Positions 47,459-61,400 are shown, counted from the first letter of the stretch. The stretch is DNA of 64,000 bases from Ziziphus jujuba (GCF_031755915.1 NC_083384.1:3619501-3683500); one strand, 5' to 3'. Numbers and translations: made by a program. The notes: a model not told the origin generated them from the letters alone.

Positions 47459-47910
47459 ATAATTCGCCGATCTACCATGATATAACCCATTTGTTGTTTT
47501 CCCGAAATGCTCGATCCCAATATAAAAAAAGTAAAAGTTCTTGATATATCTCCACCACTATTTAGTTACTCGATTTAATTTATTTTTTTTTCCAACAAAT
47601 TTTGATATTTCTAATGATCTAGATTCATATCAGGATCGGTAAGTGTAAAGGCTAAGGACAAGAGTAAAATAAAGAAAAAAAAAACTTTTTCATTGAAAGA
47701 TTGATTATCGAATTGATTTGGCAATAACAAAAAGATTATTAGTAATCGATGCCACTTATGCTAAAGTGCATACCCACATGGATAGAAATTTATCACTCGC
47801 TTCTCTATTCCAACATGACAATTTTAATTGAAAATCTAAATCGAAAGTGTTTGAATGAAATCATTAAGAATAGGTATATTGTACACTTTATTTTATTACA
47901 TTATTTCCCT
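47459..47910. other. Plastid trnY-trnD spacer
   Basis: No gene; AT-rich. Confidence 0.55.
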
Positions 47911-47984
47911 GGGATTATTGTTCAATTGGTCAGAGCACCGCCCTGTCAAGGTGGAAGCTATGGGTTTGAGCTCCATCAGTCCCG
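47911..47984 (+). pseudogene. trnD-GUC: trnD-GUC relic
   Basis: GGGATTATTGTTCAATTGG...CCCTGTCAAGGTGGAAG...; anticodon GTC intact, T-arm reads GGGTTTGAGCTCC (TTCGA box changed to TTTGA). Plastid aspartate tRNA copy. Confidence 0.87.
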
Positions 47985-48625
<641 letters not shown>

Positions 48626-49859
48626 TTTGAAGTAGACTTGACTTTTTAGTTCTTTTCAATGATTGAAGAAAAGAAATAAAATGAAAAAGATTCCAATTTT
48701 GCGTATTAAATGAATGAAATGAACAAAATAGAATCAGCAGTATTCTATGAGAGATGATAGTATGGTAGAAAGAAAGATTCATATTTTTGTTTCTACCATA
48801 CTATCTAGTATTGTCATTGTACTGTATAAAGTTTATTGTCTGAAGATATAGGTTAATTTAATATATATCAATCTACATTATTATCTTTATATATATAGAT
48901 ATCAATTCCATATATAAATTACATAGTGTCGCGTCCCAATTCTATTTCTTCATCTAGTTCTATTTAATTTGTGTTTATTCCAATTAATAATTGGAAGTAA
49001 TCGAAAGACAACTTTTATTCGTACGATTCTAATTCCTGTATTTTGGATTATTTTTAATATGAATCCCAATATCCATTGAAAGAAAGAAAAAAACCAATGA
49101 AGGAAAAAAGGGTATGGATAAAGTAAAAGCAAGTAATATGTTTGTTAGCATTCCGACAAAGAAGTGATTGATTGAGCAGTTGATAGAGGTTCGGAGAGGT
49201 TCCATAGGAACTTCTACGGATTTCAAAAAGGATTAGTAAACCTTATCGATTTTTAAGCTTTGAACCATGATATGACATGAGTTTAATAAAGCAAGCATAG
49301 CATAAATAAAATTTATAAAATAATAAACCACATAATAAAACAAGCGGTAAGTGCATAATATGTGACTCGCCCAAGACAATATTTTATTATATGGAGTTGT
49401 AGTATCTTGTTGGACAACCACTATGTTGTTTCCCATAAAAAATGTATATCCATGTAATAATAGATTTATTTTCTCTTTGAACAGTAAAAAAAAAAATTGA
49501 AAAAAAAAGGTTTTGTTCTTTCCCATTGGCCATATATAACTTTGGTAAGAGTCGGGTCATCGAAATAAAAAAGTTATGAGGAATACGGTTGGAATCAATT
49601 TCCTACCATTTGTATTCCTTTCGAAATACAAACATGGGAATAATTGCAATATTTGTTTGATTGAAAGAGTTCATATATTATTCATAGAATCCATTACTCC
49701 ACTAGAATCAAATACCGTTTCGAAATGAATATGTTTTTTATTTCCATTTCAAAATGGAATTTTAGTTTAAATAGTAAAATTAAAATTAAAAAAGGCTTTG
49801 CAGGAAGATCTATAAAAACATTGATACAGTTTGGTTCTTAAATTCAATTAGCAGTACTT
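48626..49859. other. Plastid psbM-petN spacer
   Basis: 1.2 kb, AT-rich with poly-A runs; minus-strand frames at 48588-49526 are chance openings. No gene. Confidence 0.55.
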
Positions 49860-49942
49860 CTAGAGTCCACTTCTGCCCTATACTACAAGTGAAAGGGAAA
49901 ATGTAAAGACTACCATTACAGCATGTGAATTACTATACCCAT
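49860..49942 (-). pseudogene. petN: petN (cytochrome b6f subunit VIII), broken
   Basis: Minus strand, ATG 49942 to TAG 49860: MGIV, then a 7-base net deletion through the LAWAA region, then MVVFTFSLSLVV, stop, GRSGL. The internal TAG (49880-49878) replaces the Trp codon TGG of VVWGRSGL. The plastid gene is 90 bp. Opposite strand to psbM, as in plastids. Confidence 0.85.
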
Positions 49943-50829
49943 GTGAATTATGTCCTCTATCTCTATGAATATGAAGGAATTATTCAATTATTGTTCACTA
50001 ATCATAAATTATCGTCCACTAATAATAAAAAAAATCACTGGCACAAAGTCAACGGGGGGTTCTGACCCAACACTATTGATAACACAATCCAATAAATCCA
50101 ATTATAATACGTTCTTATAATTATAAGATTTCTGGTATAATAAGAAAACATTAAGCAATAGCAAAATACGCTGGACAGCCTTTTGATTAAAGTAGCAAAG
50201 GGCTGTTACTAACATGTAGTAATAATAAAACCTATTCTTTCTTTTGGTGCCCTTTATTTTATTTTTTATTAAATCAAAAGTATAAAAATATAGAATCAAG
50301 ATAGATGACTATCTACCACATACCCTTATTTCTTTCTTTCCCATCTTTCCCATTTGATCTACATCTCCGATTGGCTTTATGAAACAATTGAAGACGTCCT
50401 ATTACGTGTTCTTGATTAGAGATTAAAGTAAGAATTTCTTTTTGTATTTTTTTTATAATTTCTATTTATAAATTTATATTATAAATAGAAATTATATGTT
50501 CAATATAAGTAAAATATGGAAAAATATTTATATATTCTTTATGTATTCAAATAAATACATAAATAAATACATAATATATTCAAATATATATATATATATA
50601 ATAAATACATATATAAATAAGTCAAAGCCAATTATCCATTCAATCTAATTAATATTGAATGAATCCCGGAGAACTTAAAGACTTTCATGAGTATGTATAC
50701 AAAGTATCTTCCGCCCTATCAAGCAAGTATCAAGAGTCTTTTTCCTCAGCTTGGTTCTGTTGGAAAAAAAAAAAATGGGTAAGTTTTATCAGCAAACCAA
50801 AATATGGTATTTTGATTCTTTTATTGATC
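49943..50829. other. Plastid petN-trnC spacer
   Basis: AT-rich with an (AT)n run at 50585-50601 and imperfect ATAAATACAT repeats. No gene; the 50659-50907 frame is chance. Confidence 0.55.
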
Positions 50830-50900
50830 AGGCAACACCCGGATTTGAACTGGGCAAAAAGGATTTACAGTCCCCCACCTTACCGCTCGGCCATGCCACC
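50830..50900 (-). pseudogene. trnC-GCA: trnC-GCA relic with altered anticodon
   Basis: Minus strand GGTGGCATGGCCGAGCGG...GGGGGACTGTAAATCC...GTTCAAATCCGGGTGTTGCC. The anticodon position reads GTA instead of GCA, a C-to-T change that would turn a Cys anticodon into a Tyr one. The acceptor stem is also changed (GGTGGCA for GGCGACA). Confidence 0.88.
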
Positions 50901-51938
50901 AAAGTGATACAAAATATATGAAAACATTCCCTTCCCTTTTGGAGTGAAAAACCAAATGCGGATGTGGATTTTCAATGACAAAAGCAAAAAATCAAGACAA
51001 ATTTGAACCGTTAACTATTGACTATGAATTCATGAACGGTTCTTGAATTTGAATCACAAATTTTATTTCCCTAATGATCTAAGAAAATCAAAATTGATAC
51101 ATAACTAATCCTTTTTGTTTTCAATAAAAAAAAAAAAGAAGGCTTCTCAGTTTCAATTATAACAGCAATTAGGGTATATGTAAACCCCATAACATAAATT
51201 TTTTAAACAGATAAATCAGGCATCTTATCTGTATATGATGCCTATAGGTAATTTTAGGAAATTTTGAGGAAATTGTCATGCTTCGATTCAATTTTTACAA
51301 TTTGTCAGCAAATAGATTGAATATTGAAAGTCAAAAATTTGATAGAGCATGACAGGTTCTTTCTGTCCCCAACAAAATAATATAATTAAAAAAAGGAGAG
51401 TGCAGATAGATAGTTCTATTTATACCCGCACATGTTTAATAAAAATCAGCTTTTTTACACATTTCAATCCCATTCTATGAATTCGATTAAAAGAAAAAGG
51501 TAAAAATCTCTCTCTTCTCTGTGAATTATTTTTTGAACAATTGAATCCATGAAAAAGTTAAGTGCTAGAAAAAAGAAAATCCTGAATACATTTATGGTAT
51601 CCAATCGGATTGGAATATGGAATATCATAATAATGGTAGAAATTGAATCACTTTTTGGTTTCGTATTCTATACAAATTGTTTGGATATTCTAGACAAAAC
51701 TCCATAAGAAAAACATTTTCATTTGTATCTGTTGCAAATTACAATTTGAGTATAAAATTCTCGTTATCCCTCCTTCATACGTATTTCATATATTCCATAT
51801 ATTATATGGAGTTAGGTCAAATTTCATGTGATTCAATAAACAGAATATCAATTCCATCATTGCTATATTGATCCATATGATTTGATGAAGAATGAGCAAA
51901 TAATGGGATTTTTTTTTCTATAAATGAGAAATAAAAAA
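50901..51938. other. Plastid trnC-rpoB spacer
   Basis: Upstream region of rpoB, which in plastids carries a nuclear-encoded-polymerase promoter. No gene; short frames at 51677-51871 are chance. Confidence 0.55.
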
Positions 51939-53034
51939 ATGCTTGGGGGTAGAACTAAGGAAATGTCTATAATACCTGGATTTAATTTGATGCAATTTGA
52001 AGGGTTTTGTAAATTCATTGATTGGGGCTTAACAAAAGAATTTTATAAGTTTCCAAAAATTAAAGATACAGATCAAGAAATTGAATTTCAATTATTTGTG
52101 GAAACATATCAATTGGTATAATCATTGATAAAAGAAAGAGATGCTATATTTGAATCACTCACCTATTCTTCTGAATTATATGTATCCATGGGATTAATTT
52201 GGTAAACTAGTAGGGATATGCAAGAAGAAACAATTTTTATTGGAAACATTCCTCTAATGAATTCGTTAGCAACTTCTATAGTAAATGGCATATACAGAAT
52301 TATGATCAATCAAATATTACAAAGCCCCAGTATCTATTACCAGTCAGAATTGGACCATAATGGAATTTTGATCTATATCGGCACCATAATATCAGATTAA
52401 AGAGGAAGATTAGAATTAGAGATTGATAGAAAAGCAAGGATATGGGCTTGTGTGAGTAGGAAACATAAAATATCTATTCTACTTCTATCATTAGATATGG
52501 GTTCGAGTCTAAGAGAAATTCTAGAGAATGTTTGTTACCCTGACATTTACTTCTCTTTCTTGAATGATAAGGAGAAAAAAAAAATTTAAGTCAAAAGAAA
52601 ATGCCATTTTGGAGTTTTGTCAACAATTTGCTTGTGTAGAAAGAGATACGGTATTTTCTGAATCCTTATGTAAGGAGTTACAAAAGAAATTATTTCAATA
52701 AAGATGTGAGTTAGGAAGGATTAGTCGAAAAAATATGAACCGTAGACTAAATCTTGATATACAGCAAAACAATACATTTTTATTACCTCAAGATATATTG
52801 GCCGCTGTGGATCATTTGATTGGAATGAAATTCGGAATGGGTACACTTGATGATATGAATCATTTAAAAAATAAACATATTCATTCGGTACCGAACCTCT
52901 TACAAGATCAATTCGAATTGACCTTGGTTCGTTTAGAAAATATGGCTAGAGGAAGTATATGTGGAGCAATTAGGCACAAATTGATACTGACTCCTCGAAA
53001 TTTGCTAACTTCAACTCCATTAAAAATTACTTAT

Positions 53035-53780
53035 TGAAAGGATTAGGGAAACTTTAATCTAAAGAGAATAAGGTTTTAAATGTTTGGAAATTGATTTGGA
53101 GTTTAGATGTTCTTGGCTTGCTTTGTTTAAGCTGCTGGAAAATTTTTCAGTTTTGACCAGTTTGTGTTTCTCTTGGTTTCAAAATGGAAACTAAGGTATT
53201 TTCTCCAAAATTCAATACAATTCATTCATTTAGATGTAATGCATACTTATAGCATACAAAATAAGTGTGAAATCACACCATGGATGGTTCTAAACACCAA
53301 TACAAAACAAGTTCTTCATGGTGAAGCAAAACACATGTGTAAAGTAACTTTGCCACATGCTTCATGGTTTGTTGACAAGTGTTGCTGCCTCATTAGGTGC
53401 TTCATGTTAAAGTAGTCCTCATGCATGATGACACATGTCGTTCCATGCATTGGATGAAAGAGAGGCCTAATGGTTAGGCTCCATGTTACCAAGTAGCTTC
53501 CATGTCACCATCTTCGTCACCAGGGTGCTTTCCATGTCATCAAGGTGCTTCATTTCCCTAAACTTTCTAACACTCTAATTTGGATAATACATATTAAATA
53601 ACACATTTTGGTGTCTTTATGCACCAACTTAACAAGCCTAGAGTACAACAGAAAATGATTTAATCAACTACCTAAATGAAATACAAGGCAAACTAAGGAA
53701 GTTGCTAATCGGCCAAGGCATTAGGCTTGGTCTTGGGTTTGGCTTGTTTATGGCTAACAATTTGCCATGATTCTCTAACA
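53035..53780. mobile_element. Solo LTR-like insertion X in rpoB
   Basis: 746 bp starting TGAAAGGATTAGGG and ending TTCTCTAACA, flanked by CTTAT at 53030-53034 and 53781-53785. TG...CA ends plus a 5-bp duplication fit a solo LTR of an unidentified family. No coding frame. Confidence 0.75.
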
Positions 53781-53784
53781 CTTA

Positions 53785-54906
53785 TGATGTGATTCTGCCC
53801 GAGCCCGCTCAACCGATAAACCGTTGGGGTGCTAATCCGTTATGAATGAAGGTGGGACCAATCACTAGAGCACAAGCCAAGAAGTTCAAGGATAACCTTG
53901 CTGTGCTTATTCAAATGATAAATCATAATCAAGAAGGAATGATCATGACCAAAGAACCAAGACCTGTTTTGTTGATACAAGCGCTGGAGACTGGTACGAA
54001 CCCGGGTGACGGTTGTGGTACATTTTTGGAGTCCGGGAAGCATGAAATGGTTCCAATGCTTTATGGGTTCAATACATATGCCTAAGAGGTCATGGAATCA
54101 AGTTAAATCAGCCTCAAATGCAATCAAAAAGGGCTTCTATGGACAGCATCAACAATTTGGCCGAATTTACTGTATTGCTTGTTGGCTTTATTGTATTTTA
54201 CTGTACTAGCCTTTTCTTATTTCTCCAAGCATGGGCAACGTGTGGCCCTTCATATTCAGCTTATTTGGCATTGTACAAAGCATCTAGAAGTTGATTTGAA
54301 GCTCAAAGAGTCAAAGATTGATCAAAAAGGCTAGCATTTTTAGTTTCCTAGTTTGTTTTTACTTTTTGTTTTAGGAAACTACCATTACTTTGTGACTTTT
54401 ATTTATTTATTTTCTGGACAAATAACTTTAGGAAGGTTTTTATTTCATTCTTTCCATTGTAAATTAATTAATTCCTAATTTAATATAAAGGAATTAATTA
54501 ATTAAACTTAGATTAGGAAAGGAAGTATAGTTTCGGCCAACTGGGTTTCTTTATGTGTGGTGGCCGGTTTTCTTTATGTTCTAGGGTTTATTTTGTTTCT
54601 TTCAAAGCCTATTTAAAGGCTTATTTTTCAATAAGAAAAAAACTTTGATTTGATTGAGAAAATACTTGTGAGATTAAATTATCTCTTTGTTCTTTGAGAA
54701 CACCTAAAACACCATTAGAGAATTAGTTGTTTTAGCTTGACTTATCAATAGGTTTTCCATCCCCTATTGTGGTGTCTACATTATACCAAGGTTTCTAACC
54801 ACAGGTTGGTTAGGGGTTGAGGTCCATTCCATTAGAACTTGAAGTTAATTGAGATCCGGGCTAATATAATACAGGTTTAGGAGCAGGTCGTCCTAGGTTC
54901 GTATCA
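53785..54906 (+). mobile_element. Solo LTR of the gypsy family in rpoB
   Basis: 1,122 bp, TGATGTGATTCTG to GGTTCGTATCA, flanked by ACTTA at 53780-53784 and 54907-54911. Same family as 2255-8555 and closest to the LTR at 146-919. It keeps an open stretch of the pol tail (GPITRAQAKKFKDNLAVLIQ, 53846-54085). The left duplication uses the last base of insertion X, so this LTR arrived after X. Confidence 0.92.
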
Positions 54907-56981
54907 ACTTATGAATCTTTTTTTAGATTACACCCATTATCTCAATTTTTGGATCGAACTAATCCATTGACACAAATAGTTCATGGTAGAAAATTGAGTT
55001 ATCTAGGCCCTGGAGGATTGACAGGGCGAATTGCCAGTTTTCGGATACGAGATATCCATCCTCGTCACTATCGATGCATATGCCCTATTAAGACGTCTGA
55101 AGGAATCAATATTGGACTTATTGGCTCTTTAGCAATTCGTACGAGGTGTGGTTATTGGGCGTCTTTAGAAAGCCCATTTCATGAAATCTCTGAGAGATAA
55201 AAAAAAAGTATGGATGCTTTATTTATCACCAAGTAGAGATGAATACTATATGGTAGCGGCAGGAAATTCTTTGGCACTGAATTGAGGTATTCAGGAAGAA
55301 TAGGTTGTTCCAGCTAGATACCGTCAAGAATTCCTGACTATTGAATGGGAAGAGGTTCATCTTTGAAGTATTTTTCCCTTCCAATATTTTTCTATTGAAT
55401 CTTCCCTCATTCCTTTTATCAAGCATAATCATGTGAATCGAGCTTGAATGATTTCTAATATGCAATGTCAAGTAGTTCCTCTTTCTCGGTCTGAAAAGTG
55501 CATTGTTGGAATTGGGTTGGAACGCCAAGTAACTCTAGATTCCGGGGTTCGCTTTAGCCGAACATGAGGGAAAGATCATTTATAATGATACTAACAAGAT
55601 CCTTTTATCGGGCAATGGGGATACTCTAAGCATTCCATTAGTGATATATCAATGTTAGAACAAAAATACTTGTATGCATAAAAAACCCCAAGTTGCAGAA
55701 GGTAAATGTATTAAAAAGGGACAAATTTTAGCGGATGATGCTGCTACCATTGACGGCAAACTCGATTTGGGAAGAAACATATTAGTAGCTTATATGCCAT
55801 GGGAAGGTTACAATTATGAGGATGTAGTACTCATTAATGAGCATCTGGTATATGAGGATATTTATACTTCTTTTCACATATGGAAATATGAAATTCAGAC
55901 TCATGTAACAAGTCACGGTCCTAAAAGAATCACTAATGAAATACCACATCTAGAAGCCCATTTACTTCCAAATTTAGACAAAAAAGGAATTATGATGGTG
56001 GGGTCTTGGGTGGAGACAGGTGATATTTTAGTAGGTAAATTAACATCCCAGATGGCGAAAGAATGATTGTATGCTCCGAAAGATAGATTATTATGAGCCA
56101 TCCTTGGCATTCAGGTATCCACTTCAAATGAAACTTGTCTAAAGTTACCTATCAGCGGTAGAGGTCGAGTTATTGATGTGAGATGGATTTAGAAAAAAAG
56201 GGGTTCTAGTTATAATCCAGAAATGATTCGTGTATATATTTCACAAAAGCGTGAAATTAAAGTGGGGGATAAAGTAGCTTGAAGACATGGAAATAAGGGT
56301 ATCATTTAAAAAATTTTACCTAGACAAGAAATGCCTTATTTGCAAGATGGAAGACCCATTGATATGGTCTTCAACCCATTAGAAATACCCTCATGCATGA
56401 ATGTTCTCTCAGGTTGTCTGTTAGTCTGCTAGATAGACATTATCAAATAGCACCTTTTGATGAGAGGTATAAACAGCGAATCCATGGGTTTTTGAACCCG
56501 AGTATCCAAGAAAAAAGCAAAATATTTTATGGAAGAATGGGGGATCTTTTTAAACAACCTGTTATAATAGAAAGCCTTATATCTTGAAATTCATCCATCA
56601 AGTTGATGATAAAATGCGTGGACGTTCTAGCGGACATTATGCACTTGTTACATAACAACAACTTACAGGAAAGGCCAAGCAGGGGGGGTAGCGGGTAGGT
56701 GAATTGAAAGTTTGGTCTTTAGAGGGATTTGATGTTGCTCATATTTTACAAGAGATGCTTACTTATAAATCTAATCATATTAGAGCTCGCCAAGAAGTAC
56801 TTGGTACTACGATCATTGGAGGAATAATACCTAAACCGGAGGATGCTCGAGAATCTTTTCGATTGCTCGTTTGAGAATTACGATCTTTGGCTCTGGAATT
56901 GAATCATTTCCTTGTATCTGAGAAAGGCTTCCAGATTAATAGGAAGGATGCTTAATTGGAATGAATTAGAAATTTTCTTCT

Positions 56982-58436
56982 ATGATTGATTGGTATAAAC
57001 ATCAACAACTTCGAATCGGATCAGTTTCAACTCAACAAATTAGTGCTTGGGCCAAAAAAATCCTACCTAATGGAGAGATAATTGGAGAGGTGACAAAACC
57101 CTACACTTTTCATTACAAAACTAATAAACCGGAAAAAGATGGATTGTTTTGTGAAACAATTTTTGGGCCTATAAAAAGTGGGATTTATGCTTGTGGAAAT
57201 TATCGAGTAATAGGAGATGAAAAAGAAGAACCAAAATTTTGTGAACAATGTAGAGTTGAATTTGTTGATTCTTAGATACAAAGATATCAAATGAGTTACA
57301 TCAAACTAGCATTCCTAGTAACCCATATGTGGTATTTGAAACATCTTCCTAGTTATATTGCGAATCTTTTAAACAAGCCTCTTAAAGAATTAAAGATCTC
57401 GTATATTGCAATGTGTAATTTGATCAAAATTATGGGTTTACAGATTCAGAATGAGAAACTGTTATCCCATTCAATCTAATTAGGATGCCCTAGATCTGAC
57501 ATGTCTCTTGGTAGGAGTAACATGAAACTCATAATTATGGTTGTGTTCAATACTCCCAAGTAAAAAAAGAATTGGTCTATGGTTGATTCAGTAACAAATA
57601 AATGGAAATTTGTACCTTGTGAAAAAGAAGACTTCTTTTGTGGAATTAACCATTTGCTTTCTTTCTAAATGAAAGAAATTCTATCGAAATAAGCAAAATA
57701 AGAAAATATATCATGGTGGCAGGAGTCTATCCATCGCATATAGGCTTTAAGGATATCACGAAATAACCATCAAGGAGAAGTAGGGACCTAAAAGATTGAA
57801 CGGAACAATACATAGACAAGTAAATACCTTATGAATTCTAAGGCCCTCCTTTACTTTAATTAAAATTAAGGGGATTCATCATTCGAAGGGAAGTACACTA
57901 CTTAATAATTTCACATTTCATTTATTTTATTATGCCATAATTAAATAAAGAATTCAATTCAAAAAATATACTAAAACAAATAAATAAAATGCATCAACGA
58001 AATGTTGCTTGACCTTCTTTTGGAACTTGAGTAAGGAGTAGATTTTTTTGGGGTTTTTATAGAATTTGAAAATGGAAACGAAACCTCTTTCTTTTCTTTA
58101 TCTTTTTTGGTCTAACTACTTGAGCCCGATGAGAGGAAACTTTCACATCCGATTTGGAGGGGGGAAGATCCAATAGGACCCTATCTAATTTTTTCTTTTG
58201 CTAGGCCCATAACTGAAAAACCCACTTTCTTACGATTATGAGGTTCATTCGAACATGAGATCCAATCATGGAAATAGAGCATCCCACTTTTTTTTACTAC
58301 CCAAGACTTCGAGGCATTTTGAAGTCAAGAAATTCTATTGGAGGAAGTGCTATCCGAGAACAATTAGCTGATCTGAATTTGTGAATTATTATAGATTATT
58401 CGTTGGTAGAATGGAAAGAATTAGGGGAAGAAAGAT
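56982..58436 (+). pseudogene. rpoC1: rpoC1 (beta' subunit), exon 1, intron and start of exon 2
   Basis: Exon 1 (56982-57412): [60 protein letters not shown] (the N-terminal zinc site: CACGNYR here YACGNYR, and CEQCR for the usual CEQCG), stop at 57273, then [15 protein letters not shown]. Exon 2 starts near 58188 (FARPITEKPTFLRL in plastids-like order) and breaks off at ~58436, before the catalytic NADFDGD region. The sequence then continues as rpoC2, so roughly 1.3 kb of rpoC1 is missing. Confidence 0.9.
57413..58187 (+). other. rpoC1 group II intron relic
   Basis: Starts GTGTAATTTGATC (GUGYG start with the fifth base changed to A) and ends in CTATC before exon 2. A domain V-like stretch, GAGCCCGATGAGAGGAAAC...TTTCACATCC, is at ~58122-58150, about 35 bases from the end. 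No maturase frame, as expected for this intron. Confidence 0.75.
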
Positions 58437-61400
58437 CAAATGGATATTCATTTTATTTCTGCTGAAGGAAATATATTTACTAGCCTTTTAGGAAATCAAA
58501 TAAATAATGATCAAGTAAAACATAAATTCTTTAGTTTGGGTCTTTCTAGTAAAAAAGAAAGTATCATTTTCGATTATTCAGAAATTAATCGAATCATATA
58601 TAAAGGTCATTGTAATTTCATATTTCCTTATATTCTACACGAGAATTCTGATTTATTTTTATTGGCAAAGAGATAACAAAATAGATTCATTATTCCATTC
58701 AGTGGATTCAAAAACGAGAGAAAGAACGAATGCTCATACCACTATTTCGATTGAAATATCGATAAATGGTATTTTTTGTAAAAATATTATTTTTGCTTAT
58801 TTTGATGATCCTCAATACAGAAGAAAAGGTTTAGGAATTACTAAATATGGGACGATAGGGTTGTATTCAATCCTAAAAAAAAGAGGATTTGCTTGAGTAT
58901 CAAGGAGTCAAAGAATTTAAGCCAAAATACTAAATGAAAGTACATCGATTTTTTTTCATTCTTGAGGAAGTGCATATTTGACCCGAATCTTCTTTTTTTC
59001 ATTCCTGAGGAAGTGCATATTTTATTTGAATCTTCTTCTATAATGGTACGAAACAATAGTATCATTGGAGTAGATACACAAATCACTTTAAATATAAGAA
59101 GTTGAGTAGGTGGATTGGTACAAGTGGAGAGAAAGAAAAAAAAAGATTGAACTTAAAATCGTTTTTGGAGATATCCATTTTCCTATAGAAATGGATAAGA
59201 TATTTTGACACAACGACATCTTGATACTGCCAGGAACGGTTAAAAAAAAATGTAAGGAATCAAAAAAATTGAAAAAATTGGATTAAAAAAAATAAAAAAA
59301 TTGGATCTATGTCCAATGGACCACACCTACCAAGAAAAAATATTTTGTTTTGGTTCGGCCCATAATCATATATGAAATAGTGGACGGTATAAATTTAGAA
59401 ACACTTTTCCCCTGAGAACTGTTGTAGGAAAGTGATAATCTAGAACTTAGAGTTGTAAATTATAGTCTTTATGGAAATGGCAAACCAATTTGGGGAATTT
59501 CTTGGTCAAGCATTCAATTAGTTTGGACTTTTTTAGTGTTGAATTGGGATCAAGACAAAAAAACTTCTTCTATCGAAGAGGCCCATGCTTCCTTTGTTGA
59601 AGTAAGGACAAATGGTTTGATTCGAGATTTCCTAAGCATCAACTTAGTGAAATCCCATATTTTGTATATCAGAAAAAGGAATGATCCGTTAGGTTCAGGA
59701 TTGATCTCTAATAATAGGTCAAATCGTACCAATCCATTTTATTCTATTTATTCCAAGGAAAGGATTCAACAATCACTTAGCCAAAATCAAGGAACTATTT
59801 GTACGTTGTTGAATAGAAGTAAAGAATCTTAATCTTTGATAATTTTGTCATTGTTTAATTGTTTTCAAACGGGTCCATTCAATGATGTAAAATATTACAA
59901 TGTAATAAAAGAATCAATTAAAAGAGATCCTCCAATTAGGAATTCATTAGGCCCTTTAGGAGTAGCCTTTCAAATTGATAATTACCTTTTAAAAACTCAT
60001 AATCAGATCTGGATAACAAAATATTTAGAACTTGACAATTTAAAACATACTTTTTAAGTACTTAAATATTGTTTAATGGATGAAAATGGGAGAATTTATA
60101 ATTCCGCTCCATGCATGAAATCCCATATTTTGTATATCAAAAAAAGGAATGATCCGTTAGGTTTAGGATTGATCTCTAATAATCGATCAAACTGTACCAA
60201 TCCATTTTATTCTATATATTCCAAGGAAAGGATTCAACAGTCACTTAGCCAAAATCAAGGAACTATTTGTACTTTGTTGAATAGAAGTAAGGAATCTCAA
60301 TCTTTGATAATTTTTTCATCGTTTAATTGTTTTCAAATGAGTCCATTCAATGATGTAAAATATTACAATGTAATAAAAGAATCAATTAAAAGAGATCCTT
60401 CAATTAGGAATTCATTCGGCCCTTTAGGAACAGCCTCTCAAATTGGTAATTACCTTTTAAAAACTCATAATCAGATCTGGGTAACTAAATATTTAGAACT
60501 TAACAATTTAAAACATACTTTTCAAGTACTTAAATATTGTTTCATGGATAAAATGGGAGAATTTATAATTCCGCTCCATGCAATAACATCCGTTTGAATC
60601 CATTCAAGTTAAATTGGTATTTTCTCCATCATAATTATGAGCATAATTATTGTGTAGAAACAGCTACAATAATTAGCCTTGGGCAGTTTATTTGTGAAAA
60701 TGTATTTATAGTTAAGAAAGAGCCGTACCTAAAATCGGGGCCAAGTTATAATTGTTCAAATTGACTCTGTAGTAATAAGATTGGCAAAGTCTTATTTGGC
60801 CATTCCAAGAGCAACTGTTCATGGCCATTATGGAGAAATACTTTCCGAAAGAGAGACATTAGTTACATTTATATATAAAAAATCGAGATCTGCTGATATA
60901 ACATAGTGTCTTCCAAAAGTGGAACAAGTATTAGAAGTGCGTTCGATTGATTCAATATCGATGAAGCTAGAAAAGAGGTTTGAGAGCTGGAATGAACATA
61001 TAACAAGAGTTCTTAGAATTCCATGGGGATTCTTGATTGGTGCTGAGCTAACTATAGTGCAAAGTCATATCTCTTTGGTTACTAAGATCCAAAAGATTTA
61101 TCAATCCTGGGGGTGCAGATCCATAATAGACATTTAGAAATTATTGTCAAATAACATCAAAATTGCTACTTTTAAAATATGGAATGTTTAATGTTTTTTC
61201 ATCAGGAGAACTAATTGGATTGTTGCGAGCGGAACGAACGAGGCATGCTTTGGAAGAAGTGATTTGTTATAAAGCCATATTATTGGGAATAACAAAAGCA
61301 TTTTTAAATACTTAAAGTTTCATATCCGAAGCGAGTTTTTAAGAAACTGCTCATGTTTTAGCAAAGCTACTCTATGTGGTCATATCGATTGGTTGAATGG

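Larger units (their letters stand above)
51939..56955 (+). pseudogene. rpoB: rpoB (plastid RNA polymerase beta), split by two LTR insertions
   Basis: First part 51939-53034: MLGG...[14 protein letters not shown]...[12 protein letters not shown] through [20 protein letters not shown] to PLKITY. Second part from ACTTATGAATC (54907): [55 protein letters not shown] and, near the end, LRSLALELNHFLVSEK before TAA at 56953. Joined, the gene would be ~3.14 kb against the usual ~3.2 kb. Many stops (e.g. after QLV, W in [14 protein letters not shown]) and several frameshifts, mostly from C-to-T or G-to-A. In plastids, beta forms the catalytic cleft of the bacterial-type polymerase. Confidence 0.93.

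Noticed and set aside
49233..49526. Minus-strand 97-codon hydrophobic protein in the psbM-petN spacer
   Set aside because: Spacer region in plastids, biased composition from AT-rich DNA, no conserved gene at this place.
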